DNA of 64,000 nucleotides from Neisseria sp. Marseille-Q5346 (GTDB lineage Bacteria > Pseudomonadota > Gammaproteobacteria > Burkholderiales > Neisseriaceae). The translations under genes and the position numbers were made by a program. The notes under the pieces were generated by a model. That model searched no databases and was not told where the DNA came from. It was given only the letters and a program-made list of their open reading frames with translations. The stretch spans positions 1,364,001-1,428,000 of the forward strand of contig NZ_OX336253.1 of the NCBI RefSeq assembly GCF_946902045.1, read 5' to 3'. Shown in pieces: positions 39,136 to 47,621 of this stretch (the stretch's first letter is position 1; each line of letters starts with the position of its first letter).

Positions 39136-40053
39136 TTATTTTTTGGCTTTGAAGCCTAAGAGGTGTTGCGTGGTGGCCAACCATGCGCCGAATACGCCCA
39201 GCGCGATGACGAAGCCGAATACCAGCGACACTTCGCTAAATGTGAAGAAACGCCAGCCGATGTTCAGACCGTAGGGTTTGAAAATCGCGTCCACCAGCGG
39301 CCGTACTTCGGCCAGCAGCCAAGCCGACAAGCCCAAGCTGACGGCGGCGGAGAAAATACTCTGCCACATTGCCTGATAAAGGAAAGGGCGGCGGATGAAG
39401 GAAGCAGGCGCACCTAACAGCTTGGTGATTTCCAACTCTTCCTTGCGGCTGAGGATTTGCAGGCGGATGGTGTTGTGTGCCACCAAGACAAAGGCCATGC
39501 CCAAAGTCAGCGAGAGGAACCACAAAATCTTGCGGATAAATTCGTTAATACGATAAAGGGTTTGTACCCATTCCGTATCCATGGTTGCCGATTCGACGCG
39601 CGGCAGTTTGGTAATGTCTTTATAGATGGCCTGCATCTGATCCGGAGAAGTGGCAGGGTCGGGCGTAACGATAAAGACATCGGGCAACGGGTTGCCATCG
39701 AGCATGGAAACGAGGTTTTGGTCGAGATTGGTCTGCAATTCTTCCAAACCTTCCTGTTTGCTGATAAAGCGGACTTTATCGATACGGCTGTCGCGTTGGA
39801 GCAGGTTTTTTACCGTATCGGCATCAGAACTTGCCGCATCGGTGTCCATATAAACCGTAATCTGCGGCGATTCGTTGAGTTTGCCCAATACGCTTTGACC
39901 GCTTTGGATGCCCAAATACATAAAGAGCGGCAAGGTCATGGCAACGGCAAGCATGAGCAGGGTCAGCAGCGTGCCGATGGGTTGGCGCAGAAGCTCTTTG
40001 AGCGCGGCGCGCGCCGATTCGACGTGTAGAGAGATGTAATGAATCATGCTCAT
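39136..40053 (-). CDS. ftsX: Cell division protein FtsX
   Basis: This 305-residue inner-membrane protein is the permease-like partner of FtsE at the division site, controlling peptidoglycan hydrolases. A first span at about 25-45 (IGTLLTLLMLAVAMTLPLFMY) is followed by a periplasmic loop of about 130 residues. Three further spans come after NEFIRKILWFLSLTLGMAFVL, and a short tail closes the protein. It overlaps ftsE by 4 bp (ATGA), so the two genes are translationally coupled. Confidence 0.96.
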   Translation of the reverse strand: MSMIHYISLHVESARAALKELLRQPIGTLLTLLMLAVAMTLPLFMYLGIQSGQSVLGKLNESPQITVYMDTDAASSDADTVKNLLQRDSRIDKVRFISKQEGLEELQTNLDQNLVSMLDGNPLPDVFIVTPDPATSPDQMQAIYKDITKLPRVESATMDTEWVQTLYRINEFIRKILWFLSLTLGMAFVLVAHNTIRLQILSRKEELEITKLLGAPASFIRRPFLYQAMWQSIFSAAVSLGLSAWLLAEVRPLVDAIFKPYGLNIGWRFFTFSEVSLVFGFVIALGVFGAWLATTQHLLGFKAKK

Positions 40054-40700
40054 GCGAGGCGTCCTTTCTGCAGGCGCAAGACGCGGTGGCCGTAATCCGC
40101 CATCAGCGTTTCATCGTGCGCCGCAACGATCACGGTCGTGCCTGCTTCATGGAAGGTTTTGAACAATTCCATAATATCCAGCGCATAGGCGCGGTCGAGG
40201 CTGGCGGACGGCTCGTCGGCAATCAGCAGGCTGGGTTGGTGAACCACTGCGCGCGCGATGCACAAGCGCTGTTGTTCGCCGCCGGACAAAGTGATGGGCA
40301 TATCGTTTTCGCGGCCTTTCAAGCCGACTTTCTCAATCGCAATACGCGCGCGCTCTTCCGCTTTGCGCGGCTGGTAGCCGCTAATCCGCAAAGGCAGGAT
40401 AACGTTTTGCAAGACATTACGGTCGTAGAGGATTTTGTGGTCTTGGAAGACAATGCCGATATGTTGGCGCATAAAGCCGATCTGATTGTCGCTCAAGGTG
40501 CCGAGGTCTTGATTGTTGAACCAAACCTTGCCTTTGGTAGGCTTGGTAATGCCTGAAATCAGCTTCAAAATGGTGGATTTGCCCGAACCCGAATGGCCGG
40601 CGATAAAAATCATCTCACCTTTGTTAATCTGGAAACTGACATTTTTCAGGGCTTCGAAACCGCCGGGATAGGTTTTGGAAACTTGTTCGAAACGGATCAT
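40050..40700 (-). CDS. ftsE: Cell division ATP-binding protein FtsE
   Basis: This 216-residue ABC ATPase has Walker A GHSGSGKSTILKLI, Q-loop FQDHKIL, signature LSGGEQQRLCIARA and Walker B LLIADEPSASLD, with the switch His in VAAHDETLM. The Walker B motif shows ADEPSASLD where E. coli FtsE reads ADEPTGNLD. It drives conformational signalling through FtsX to cell-wall hydrolases. An uptake-sequence pair lies upstream in the leader. Confidence 0.97.
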   Translation of the reverse strand: MIRFEQVSKTYPGGFEALKNVSFQINKGEMIFIAGHSGSGKSTILKLISGITKPTKGKVWFNNQDLGTLSDNQIGFMRQHIGIVFQDHKILYDRNVLQNVILPLRISGYQPRKAEERARIAIEKVGLKGRENDMPITLSGGEQQRLCIARAVVHQPSLLIADEPSASLDRAYALDIMELFKTFHEAGTTVIVAAHDETLMADYGHRVLRLQKGRLA

Positions 40701-40721
40701 GGGTTTTCCTGAAAATAGGGA

Positions 40722-40764
40722 TTCAGACGGCCGGCGTCATCGATAGGGCAACATGCCGTCTGAA
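40722..40764. repeat. Outward-facing DUS pair upstream of ftsE
   Basis: TTCAGACGGC at 40722 and ATGCCGTCTGAA at 40753-40764 form an imperfect hairpin. The right copy has the AT dialect of pathogenic Neisseria. It sits in the ftsE leader, so it is more likely an uptake site than a terminator. Confidence 0.55.
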
Positions 40765-40877
40765 AAAATGGGGATATTCGCAGATTATAAATATTTCGGC
40801 TGCTTTTTGATAGTGAAACCCCGGTTCTGCCTGTGGAGACACTGTCGGTTTGCAACACAAAGTAATATGGTTTGAAA

Positions 40878-40913
40878 AAAGGCCGTCTGAACGGTTGGGT
40901 TTCAGACGGCCTC
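40878..40913 (-). terminator. Inverted DUS terminator of the TlpA-like gene
   Basis: AGGCCGTCTGAAC and its inverse with a loop of about 8 nt lie about 40 bp after the TlpA-like stop on the minus strand, followed by the ftsE leader. Confidence 0.75.
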
Positions 40914-40951
40914 GGTATCAGCAGCGTAGGTTAAGCACCCTATCCGCTGTT

Positions 40952-41434
40952 TTATTTACATTTGGTTTTGGCCAAATTTACGGCGGCGGTCAGGCTTTTT
41001 TCGTTGACTTCGCCGGTAATGGTTTGTTTGTAGCCGCATTTCGGCGCTTCGACGACAGTGAAGGGCAATACGCCGACGTTGTTGCCGTGGGCTTTCATGA
41101 AATTGCGGCTGTTGGCGCCGGTGTAACGCCAAATCGGATAGCTGACCGGCGTTTGTTTCAGGAACTTGCCGATGTTGTCGGTCGTATCCAGCGCGATGCC
41201 GACCATATCGACGCTGCCTTTTTTCTGCGCTTTGTACCATGCGGACATGGCGGGCATTTCTTTACGGCAGGGGCCGCACCAGGTTGCCCAAAGGTTGACC
41301 ACGCGCACGGGGGCTTTGAGCGATTCCAGGCTTTGCGGTTTGTTGTCCTGCCAACCTGCCGTTTCGTCGGCGGCAAAGGCCGGTGCAGCGGTAAAAACGG
41401 TGGCGGACAGTAGAAGGGCGGTTAAGGCTTTCAT
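40952..41434 (-). CDS. Periplasmic TlpA-like thiol:disulfide oxidoreductase
   Basis: This 160-residue thioredoxin-fold protein has a cleavable signal peptide (ATVFTAAPAFAADE). The active site is LWATWCGPCRKEMPAM (CGPC), and the cis-Pro region is GVLPFTVVEA. Two further Cys near the end (PKCGYK and KTKCK) could form a second disulfide. It should reduce disulfides in the periplasm, in the TlpA/ResA group involved in cytochrome c maturation or oxidative stress. It is monocistronic, divergent from the arsC-like gene. Confidence 0.9.
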   Translation of the reverse strand: MKALTALLLSATVFTAAPAFAADETAGWQDNKPQSLESLKAPVRVVNLWATWCGPCRKEMPAMSAWYKAQKKGSVDMVGIALDTTDNIGKFLKQTPVSYPIWRYTGANSRNFMKAHGNNVGVLPFTVVEAPKCGYKQTITGEVNEKSLTAAVNLAKTKCK

Positions 41435-41603
41435 GGTTGTATCCTTGAGGTTGCCAATCGAAATTGTGTTTATTGTAAAACGGTTTGGTGGGCATGCCTA
41501 CCGATTCGTATCAAGATATCAAGTAAAAAGTTTGAGTAAAAATCAGTTGCAGACGATAATAACCGCCATCATTGAATGATTTTGCAATAATACGGAGACT
41601 TTC

Positions 41604-41963
41604 ATGCCGTCTGAATTCACACTTTATCACAACCCGCGTTGCAGCAAATCGCGTGCCGCGCTGGCTTTGCTCGAAGAAAAAGGCGTTGCCGCCGACGTAG
41701 TCAAATATCTGGATACCGCGCCCGATTTGGCGATTTTGCAGGATATGTTTGCCAAACTCGGTATCGAATCGGTGCGCGGCATGATGCGCACGAAAGACGA
41801 TTTGTACAAAGAATTGGGTTTGGACAATCCCGATTTGGACAATGCCGCCCTGCTTCAGGCAATCGTCGAACACCCTGCCCTGCTTGAGCGTCCCGTTTTG
41901 GTAACGCCTACGCGCGCAGCCATCGGCCGTCCGTTGGAAAACATTGCCGCCCTACTCGGCTGA
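41604..41963 (+). CDS. arsC: ArsC-family arsenate reductase (glutaredoxin)
   Basis: This 119-residue protein has the ArsC fold: FTLYHNPRCSKSRAALALLE with the active Cys, then a helix, TKDDLYKELGL, and the C-terminal PVLVTPTRAAIGRP. This is the glutaredoxin-linked type that reduces arsenate, though the YffB/ArsC group also includes members of unknown substrate. No other ars gene is nearby, so a housekeeping redox role is possible. The first four codons are an uptake sequence: the start codon lies inside ATGCCGTCTGAA (MPSE). GGAGACTTTC precedes it. Confidence 0.88.
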   Translation: MPSEFTLYHNPRCSKSRAALALLEEKGVAADVVKYLDTAPDLAILQDMFAKLGIESVRGMMRTKDDLYKELGLDNPDLDNAALLQAIVEHPALLERPVLVTPTRAAIGRPLENIAALLG

Positions 41964-41988
41964 CGGGGTTGGATAAGGCCGTCTGAAG

Positions 41989-42645
41989 ATGATTTCCCTG
42001 CTTAAAAGCCGCAATGGCTTGCGATACTACCTATTTCGCGGCCTTGCTTTGAGCGTTTTGTTGGTGTGCGGTATTTTTTTGAGTGGCACATGGCAGATTT
42101 ACCGGACAGGTTTGCAAACCTTGCCGAAGGACGCTCATGCCGATGCGGCGGTGGTGTTGGGTGCGGCGGCGTGGGACAAACGCCCGTCGCCGGTATTCCG
42201 TGAGCGCATCAACCATGCCATCACGCTCTACCAAAGCCATCGGGTCGGCAAAATCATTTTCACCGGCGGTACGCCCAAAAAAGGATTTATGACCGAAGCC
42301 GAAGTGGGGCGCCGATACGCGCTCAAGCAGGGCATACCGGCGCACAATATCCTGTTTGAAAACACGTCGCGCAACACTTACGAAAACCTGCGCAATGTCG
42401 TCCCCATCATGCACGCCAACGGAGTCGGCAGCATTATCGTTGTCAGCGACCCGTATCATTTGGCTCGCGCCGAAGAAATGGCCGCCGATTTGGGCTTGTC
42501 AGACGCGCAGTTCTCTGCCACACCGACCACGCGCTTTGATGAGCGCAGCAAGAAAGCCAAGTTTCTGATGCAGGAGAGCTATTCTTTGTTTCTCTACCGT
42601 ATCGGCAAATGGAGCGATGCGGTTTGGAATTGGATAAGCAGTTGA
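41989..42645 (+). CDS. YdcF/SanA family membrane protein (DUF218)
   Basis: This 218-residue protein has one N-terminal span (YLFRGLALSVLLVCGIFLSG, residues 14-33) and a DUF218 domain exposed to the periplasm. The domain motifs are DAAVVLGAAAWDKRPSPVFRERI, GKIIFTGGTPKKGFMTEAEV, ILFENTSRNTYENLRN and VVSDPYHLARAEEMA. Related SanA and ElyC proteins affect envelope integrity and peptidoglycan precursor use. An uptake sequence ends one base before the start codon, where the Shine-Dalgarno should be. It follows arsC by 25 bp and may share its transcript. Confidence 0.9.
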   Translation: MISLLKSRNGLRYYLFRGLALSVLLVCGIFLSGTWQIYRTGLQTLPKDAHADAAVVLGAAAWDKRPSPVFRERINHAITLYQSHRVGKIIFTGGTPKKGFMTEAEVGRRYALKQGIPAHNILFENTSRNTYENLRNVVPIMHANGVGSIIVVSDPYHLARAEEMAADLGLSDAQFSATPTTRFDERSKKAKFLMQESYSLFLYRIGKWSDAVWNWISS

Positions 42646-42666
42646 GCCTTGGGCAAGCCATACAAA

Positions 42667-42701
42667 AGGCCGTCTGAAGCCTTTTAGGTTTCAGACGGCC
42701 T
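42667..42701 (+). terminator. Inverted DUS terminator of the ydcF-like gene
   Basis: AGGCCGTCTGAA and its inverse with an 11-nt loop lie 21 bp after the stop, between convergent genes. Confidence 0.82.
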
Positions 42702-42715
42702 AAATGTATTCTTAC

Positions 42716-42977
42716 TTATTGATATTGATTTGCAGCTATACTGCCCAAAAAGACTACGGCCAGCACCAGATAAATTGCCATTACGATAGCAAACAGAATC
42801 AAGGCAGCCTTGAAATAATTGGCTTTATTCGGATTGGTGTTTGAGCTGAATGCCCACACAAACATCATGATCAGATTGACCAGCGGAATCATCAAAATCA
42901 AGCTGGTTACCAACCAACCATTCGCTGATGCTGACGACCGGAGCCTGAGGCCGGTCGATTTGGTTTTATCCGTTCAT
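42716..42977 (-). pseudogene. Broken small two-span membrane protein gene
   Basis: An ATG at 42977 opens a frame that stops at codon 4 (TAA, where CAA would give Gln), then continues as IDRPQAPVVSISEWLV. It then shifts frame at a (TGGT)3 repeat (42909-42920). Removing one TGGT unit joins it exactly to TSLILMIPLVNLIMMFVWAF, NPNKANYFKAALILFAIVM and the end, giving an 85-residue protein with two membrane spans. Two independent lesions suggest decay, although a TTG at 42913 could still start a 65-residue product with both spans. The intact family, seen in other bacteria, has no known function. Confidence 0.7.
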
Positions 42978-43043
42978 ACGTACCCAGTAATTTTGTTGAA
43001 AGAACAGTAATTATACTCATTAAATCTTTATCGGCATAACATG

Positions 43044-43076
43044 TTCAGGCCGTCTGAATCTTCAGACGGCCTGAGC
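43044..43076 (-). terminator. Inverted DUS terminator of the iron-complex binding protein gene
   Basis: TTCAGGCCGTCTGAA and its inverse have a 2-nt spacer and outer GCTCAGG-type pairing, 21 bp after the stop on the minus strand. Confidence 0.78.
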
Positions 43077-43094
43077 CTATGATTTTTGCAGCCG

Positions 43095-44189
43095 CTATTT
43101 CAATCGGATGTAAAACGTACCGTCCGGCACGACGGGCAGGTATTTGCGGTAGAAGTCCAGATAGGTCTTGTTTGGGTCTATGTCGGCAAACTGCTGCGGA
43201 TACAGGGTTTTGGCGATAAATTGCGCGCTGGCCAAATCGGTGAGCGAGCGGGAGGCGGTGTGGTAGATGCCGTAAACGCGTTTGTTTTTGACGGCAGGAA
43301 TGTCTGCCCAGCCTTTGCGGTTGACAAATCCGGCCAGGCGGCGTTGCGCATCGGCCTGGCTGATGCCTATGCCCATCGCCATAATGCCAGGCTTGTCTTT
43401 ATGGCCGTTTTCCGTCCCCGAAATGACGATGACGTCGGGTTTGGCCGTCAGGAATTTTTCAGGGTTTATCGGTCCCCAGTTTTTAACGTAAGGCGCGGCG
43501 ATATTGTTGCCGCCTGCTGTGTCGGCAATCGCGCCCCACATATCTTTGCCGAAGGTGTAGCTGTATTCGGACGGGCCTTTGTCGCCGAACTCGATATAGA
43601 TTTTCGGTTTGGACTGCTTGGCACGCGCGACGCGTTTTTGGATGTCGGCAATGCCTCGGGCGTATTCGGCGGCAATTTTTTGGGCGCGCGCCTGCGTACC
43701 GTTGAGTTCGCCGAAAATTTCCGCACTGCGCGTGTGCCGCGCGACGGTTTCGGCGTTGAAATCGACCACGACGACGGGTATGCCTGCCGCTTTAATGCGC
43801 GGCAGATGGGTGGCGATGGCCTTATACTGCCAGTCGGCCAGAATCAATACGTCCGGCTTGAGCGCGAGCGTTTTCTCCAGTGAAAACGTGCCGGTGCTGA
43901 TGTTGCCGATGTCCGCAATGTTTTGCAGCGTAGGCAGCTTCTGTTTGAACATCGCCCAGCTGCCGGGATTGAATTTCTCCCAAAACTCACGCGAAATGCC
44001 GATGACGTTTTTAAATTTGTCCGCGCCCGTTACCGCGATATAGTCGGGATAGTAAAACGCCAAAACCGCGCGTTTGACAGGGACATCGACTTTGACTTCG
44101 CGTCCCAATACGTCTTTGATAGTTTTGATTTCAGCTTGGGCAAAAAGGGGCAGGAGGGCGAGGGCGGTAAATAAAGCGCGTTTGTTCAT
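43095..44189 (-). CDS. Periplasmic iron-complex (siderophore) binding protein
   Basis: This 364-residue protein has a signal peptide (ALFTALALLPLFAQAE) and a FecB/BtuF-type periplasmic binding domain. Landmarks are VLGREVKVDVPVKRAVLAFY, LALKPDVLILADWQYKAI, VVVVDFNAETVARHTRSAEI, DMWGAIADTAGGNNIA and PDVIVISGTENGHKDKPG. The ligand is probably a ferric complex. No permease or ATPase gene adjoins it, so it is an orphan component. The start region carries an AT-rich Fur-like sequence, consistent with iron repression. It is divergent from gltX. Confidence 0.88.
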   Translation of the reverse strand: MNKRALFTALALLPLFAQAEIKTIKDVLGREVKVDVPVKRAVLAFYYPDYIAVTGADKFKNVIGISREFWEKFNPGSWAMFKQKLPTLQNIADIGNISTGTFSLEKTLALKPDVLILADWQYKAIATHLPRIKAAGIPVVVVDFNAETVARHTRSAEIFGELNGTQARAQKIAAEYARGIADIQKRVARAKQSKPKIYIEFGDKGPSEYSYTFGKDMWGAIADTAGGNNIAAPYVKNWGPINPEKFLTAKPDVIVISGTENGHKDKPGIMAMGIGISQADAQRRLAGFVNRKGWADIPAVKNKRVYGIYHTASRSLTDLASAQFIAKTLYPQQFADIDPNKTYLDFYRKYLPVVPDGTFYIRLK

Positions 44190-44207
44190 GAGCGGATACT
44201 TTCAAAG

Positions 44208-44223
44208 AAATAATTATCATTTG
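44208..44223 (-). promoter_or_regulatory. Fur-box-like sequence upstream of the iron-complex binding protein gene
   Basis: On the minus strand AAATGATAATTATTTC contains tandem NATWAT units of the Fur consensus. It lies about 20-35 bp before the start codon, where binding would block transcription or early elongation. Confidence 0.5.
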
Positions 44224-44348
44224 TCTTGTTTTTAGGAGAAAAGTTCCCAGATGGTCCTTCTGCGCTGACATTATTTTCAGACGGCCGTACATTGTTTAAA
44301 CCTTGCCGAAAAAGTAAAATACCTGTTTTCAAAGACTTTGGAGCCATC

Positions 44349-45743
44349 ATGACCGTCAAAACCCGTTTCGCCCCCAGCCCCACCGGCTACCTGCACATCG
44401 GCGGCGTACGCACCGCCTTGTTTTCATGGGCGTTTGCCCGCCATCATAAAGGCGAGTTCCTATTGCGTATCGAAGACACCGACTTGGCGCGCTCTACTGC
44501 CGAATCCGTCAACATCATCCTCGACGGCATGAAATGGGTCGGCCTGAACTACGACAACGCCGACAACGTCGTGTACCAAACCCGCCGTTTCGACCGCTAT
44601 AAAGAAGTCATCGCCGAACTTTTAGAAAAAGGCCATGCCTACTACTGCTATTGCAGCAAAGAAGAGCTGGAAGCCATGCGCGAGAAAGCAGAAAAAGAAG
44701 GCACGGCGACTTACGACCGCCGCTGGCGTCCGGAAGAAGGCAAAACCCTGCCCGAAATCCCTGCCGACGTGCAACCTGTTGTCCGTTTCAAAACGCCTTT
44801 GGACGGCGTGACCAAATGGACGGACTTGGTCAAAGGCGAAATCTCCATCCCCAACGAAGCACTCGACGACCTGATTATCGCCCGCGCCGACGGCACGCCG
44901 ACCTACAACTTCTGCGTCGTGGTGGACGACTACGACATGGGCGTTACCCACGTTATCCGCGGCGACGACCATGTGAACAACACGCCGAAACAAATCAACA
45001 TCTTAAAAGCCATTGGCGCCACCCTACCCGAATACGGCCACCTGCCCATGATTCTCAACGAACAAGGCAAAAAAATCTCCAAACGCAGCGGCGATACCGT
45101 TGCCATTACCGATTTCGGCGCAATGGGCATCCTGCCCGAAGCCATGCTCAACTATTTGGCACGTTTGGGCTGGGCGCACGGCGACGACGAATTTTTCACG
45201 ATGGAACAATTCATCGAATGGTTTGATTTGAAAGACGTTTCCCCGTCTCCAAGCCGCATGGACTTGAAAAAACTCTACTGGATCAACGGCGAACACATCA
45301 AAATCACCGCCAACGAGAAATTGGCCGAAATGGTGAAACCACGCCTCGCCCTGCGCGATATCCACGAAACAAGCAAGCCTGCTTTGGAAGATGTGTTGGC
45401 ATTGGTCAAAGACCGCGCCCAAGACCTGAACACACTTGCTGATGAGTGCCTCTACTTCTACGTCAAACAAACCCCTGCCGAAGCGGACGTGCAGAAACAC
45501 TGGGACGACGAAGCCGCCGCCCGTATGCTGCGCTTTGCCGAACGCCTTGAAGGTTTGGAAGACTGGAACGCCGAAGTCATCCACGACCTCTTCAAACCTT
45601 TCTGCGACGAAGAAGGCATCAAAATGGGCAAACTCGGTATGCCTTTGCGCCTCGCTGTCTGCGGTACGGCAAAAACCCCAAGCGTCGATGCCGTATTGGC
45701 TTTAATCGGCAAAGAAGAAGTGTTGAAACGGATCCGTTCGTAA
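44349..45743 (+). CDS. gltX: Glutamyl-tRNA synthetase
   Basis: This 464-residue class I synthetase starts at MTVKTRFAPSPTGYLHIGG; a 41-codon upstream extension is rejected by alignment with the family. HIGG is the HIGH motif and KKISKRSGDTVAI the KMSKS loop. YCYCSKEELEAMREKAEKEG covers the zinc-site region of the acceptor-binding domain. The C-terminal helical cage ends GTAKTPSVDAVLALIGKEEV. It is monocistronic, divergent from the iron-complex binding protein gene. Confidence 0.98.
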   Translation: MTVKTRFAPSPTGYLHIGGVRTALFSWAFARHHKGEFLLRIEDTDLARSTAESVNIILDGMKWVGLNYDNADNVVYQTRRFDRYKEVIAELLEKGHAYYCYCSKEELEAMREKAEKEGTATYDRRWRPEEGKTLPEIPADVQPVVRFKTPLDGVTKWTDLVKGEISIPNEALDDLIIARADGTPTYNFCVVVDDYDMGVTHVIRGDDHVNNTPKQINILKAIGATLPEYGHLPMILNEQGKKISKRSGDTVAITDFGAMGILPEAMLNYLARLGWAHGDDEFFTMEQFIEWFDLKDVSPSPSRMDLKKLYWINGEHIKITANEKLAEMVKPRLALRDIHETSKPALEDVLALVKDRAQDLNTLADECLYFYVKQTPAEADVQKHWDDEAAARMLRFAERLEGLEDWNAEVIHDLFKPFCDEEGIKMGKLGMPLRLAVCGTAKTPSVDAVLALIGKEEVLKRIRS

Positions 45744-45755
45744 GGCATGAATGAT

Positions 45756-45805
45756 AAAAGGCCGTCTGAAAACTAGGGATGCCAAGTTTTCAGACGGCCT
45801 TTTTA
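45756..45805. terminator. Inverted DUS terminator of gltX
   Basis: AAAAGGCCGTCTGAAAACT pairs with its inverse across a 12-nt loop and T tail. It serves gltX and the convergent DUF2167 gene. Confidence 0.88.
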
Positions 45806-45822
45806 TTTTGAACAGGATTTAT

Positions 45823-46779
45823 TTATTCTTCTTCGTTCGGTTTATTTTTATCTTTTTTGCGCCACAGGCCTTTAAACAATGCGCCTGCTGCAACAGCACC
45901 GAAAATAATCAATTTGCCGAATTTAGCCAGTAATGCGCCGGCCAAAGCTAATAATCCCAGTTTTTTTGCAGCGATACCGCCAACCAAGGCAGCCAGTCCG
46001 TATTCAGCCACTTTGTCGGTTGCGGCATTGAAATCGCTGTAGCGCTTGCCTTCATTGAATTCGATATTACCCAACAATTCTTGCACAATAGGTTTGTATT
46101 GATCTATGCTTTTCAAATCGGTGATCATAGTCAATTCAATATAGCCTTCGCGTCCCAGCTGGAAAGTATTGTAGTTGATGGCAGGATTGGGATCGGGTTC
46201 GTTTTTATTCAGAACGTCAATCGACCAAATCAGACGATGGGTCTTTGCATCATATTGCGGTTTTTCTACCCAGCCGCGTGTTTCCAATTCCGGCAGGTTG
46301 CGGGAGGCACGCTCTTTATTTTGTTCCTCGGTGCCTTCTTTCAGCTGCTCGAGCATGGCCTCAACATCCCATTCTTTGGCATCATCGTCTTTGATATAGC
46401 CGGAATCGGTAAAGGTTAGGTCTACCATCCAATTAGTATCACCGTCCTCGTTTTCCGACTCGGGGAGAATCAGGCCGTAGCGGTTGGGATCTGTGGCGTT
46501 GCCTGCTTCCCTCATTATGGCATTGGCGCGATTTTTTTTCACAAAGACCATTTTTGCAGGCAGTTTCAGTTTGGCCTGATTGCCCAAATCAACGGTTGCC
46601 GGGCCTTGGACGATCTCGTCATCAACGTAGTTCGCGATAGAGTCTGAGGCTTGTTGCGCTTCTTGCCCGGATGCCTCGACGGCAGAAGCGGTATCAGCTT
46701 TGGCTGCAGAAGCCGGCAGGGTTTGGATAGATAGTAGGGCTGCCAAAACGGCATAGGCGAGATGGTTGCTTTTCATCAT
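45823..46779 (-). CDS. DUF2167 membrane protein
   Basis: This 318-residue protein begins at one of two adjacent ATGs, with a cleavable signal (AALLSIQTLPASAAKA). The extracytoplasmic DUF2167 domain includes GPATVDLGNQAKLKLPAKMV, the conserved GLILPE stretch, WMVDLTFTDSGYIKDDDAKE and LIWSIDVLNK. A C-terminal Gly/Ala-rich membrane segment (GGIAAKKLGLLALAGALL, then LIIFGAVAAGALF) ends in a basic then acidic tail. The function is unknown; proteins of this type are predicted inner-membrane anchored with an exported domain. Confidence 0.88.
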   Translation of the reverse strand: MMKSNHLAYAVLAALLSIQTLPASAAKADTASAVEASGQEAQQASDSIANYVDDEIVQGPATVDLGNQAKLKLPAKMVFVKKNRANAIMREAGNATDPNRYGLILPESENEDGDTNWMVDLTFTDSGYIKDDDAKEWDVEAMLEQLKEGTEEQNKERASRNLPELETRGWVEKPQYDAKTHRLIWSIDVLNKNEPDPNPAINYNTFQLGREGYIELTMITDLKSIDQYKPIVQELLGNIEFNEGKRYSDFNAATDKVAEYGLAALVGGIAAKKLGLLALAGALLAKFGKLIIFGAVAAGALFKGLWRKKDKNKPNEEE

Positions 46780-47223
46780 AGGGTTCTCATGGAAGAAGAA
46801 TTAAAAAAGATGCAGACAGCCGCAACACCATATGCTCCGGCATGACTAAAGAATAAATTTTACAATAAATAAATCATATTTACATATTTAAATATGACTG
46901 TAATTTAAAAATACAGGAAAGCTTTTTGACGAGAGGCAGAGCCATCATTGTGAAACTCAAAAAGGCCGTCTAAAAATTTTTCAGACGGCCTTTTCTAATA
47001 AAACCAGAAAATAATGGAATAAGGCGGAGAATATGAGAAAATAATAGCCACCTGCCTGTTACAACTGCCGATTGAATTAACTTTTATCGGCAGCCTGAAT
47101 GTCCGGATTGGATAAAATAAACCATCAAGAATAAAGACCAACCAGCATATTATGTAAACTTGGCGGCTGAAAAATCGGCTCTGCGCTTTACTTTACCAAT
47201 CAAACAACTTTAAAGGAAAACCC
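46780..47223. other. Gene-free region between the DUF2167 gene and the coiled-coil protein gene
   Basis: AT-rich and non-coding. It holds a degenerate uptake-sequence hairpin (46960-46994) and a second hairpin near 47065-47093 (CTGCCGAT with ATCGGCAG). The promoter and AAAGGAAAACCC ribosome binding site of the next gene are at its right end. Confidence 0.5.
46960..46994. terminator. Degenerate DUS hairpin
   Basis: AAAAGGCCGTCTAAAAA faces TTTTTCAGACGGCCTTTT. The left copy has A in place of G in CTGAA, so only the right arm keeps a full uptake sequence. It sits in the divergent region, away from a gene end. Confidence 0.6.
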
Positions 47224-47562
47224 ATGAAAAAAACCTTACTTGCCCTGATGATGTTATCTGCCGCCGCCGCGTATGCCGGTGAGGCGGAAGACCGTTTGCT
47301 GTCTGTCCAATCGGTTTACCGTGCCGCTTTGCATGAGCAAAACAGCAACGACAGCAAAATCATTTCCCTGCAAAGCGATTTGGAAAGCGCGCAGCGCCGT
47401 TTGCAGGCTGCGCAATCTGATATTGACCGTTTGAAAGGCGAAATTCAGACGGCCTTGGCTCAGAAAGAGCAGCAAAATGCCAAGCTGCAACAAGCCGGCC
47501 AGATGTTGGACGCGGCGTGGAATGCCGTTTACGGCGCAGGCGGCAGCAAGGCGAATCAATAA
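47224..47562 (+). CDS. Exported coiled-coil protein of unknown function
   Basis: This 112-residue protein has a clear signal peptide (LLALMMLSAAAAYAGEA) and a long heptad-rich helix from about residue 38 to 90 (SLQSDLESAQRRLQAAQSDI, then RLKGEIQTALAQKEQQNA), ending in a Gly/Ser tail. It should form a periplasmic coiled-coil dimer or trimer. AAAGGAAAACCCATG is a strong start signal. I do not recognise a named family. An uptake-sequence core lies inside (ATTCAGACGGCC, encoding IQTA). Confidence 0.8.
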   Translation: MKKTLLALMMLSAAAAYAGEAEDRLLSVQSVYRAALHEQNSNDSKIISLQSDLESAQRRLQAAQSDIDRLKGEIQTALAQKEQQNAKLQQAGQMLDAAWNAVYGAGGSKANQ

Positions 47563-47621
47563 TTTAGACATTGTATTATTTGCGTTTTACGCTTCTTTTA
47601 TCATATTTATAAGGAAACCTC

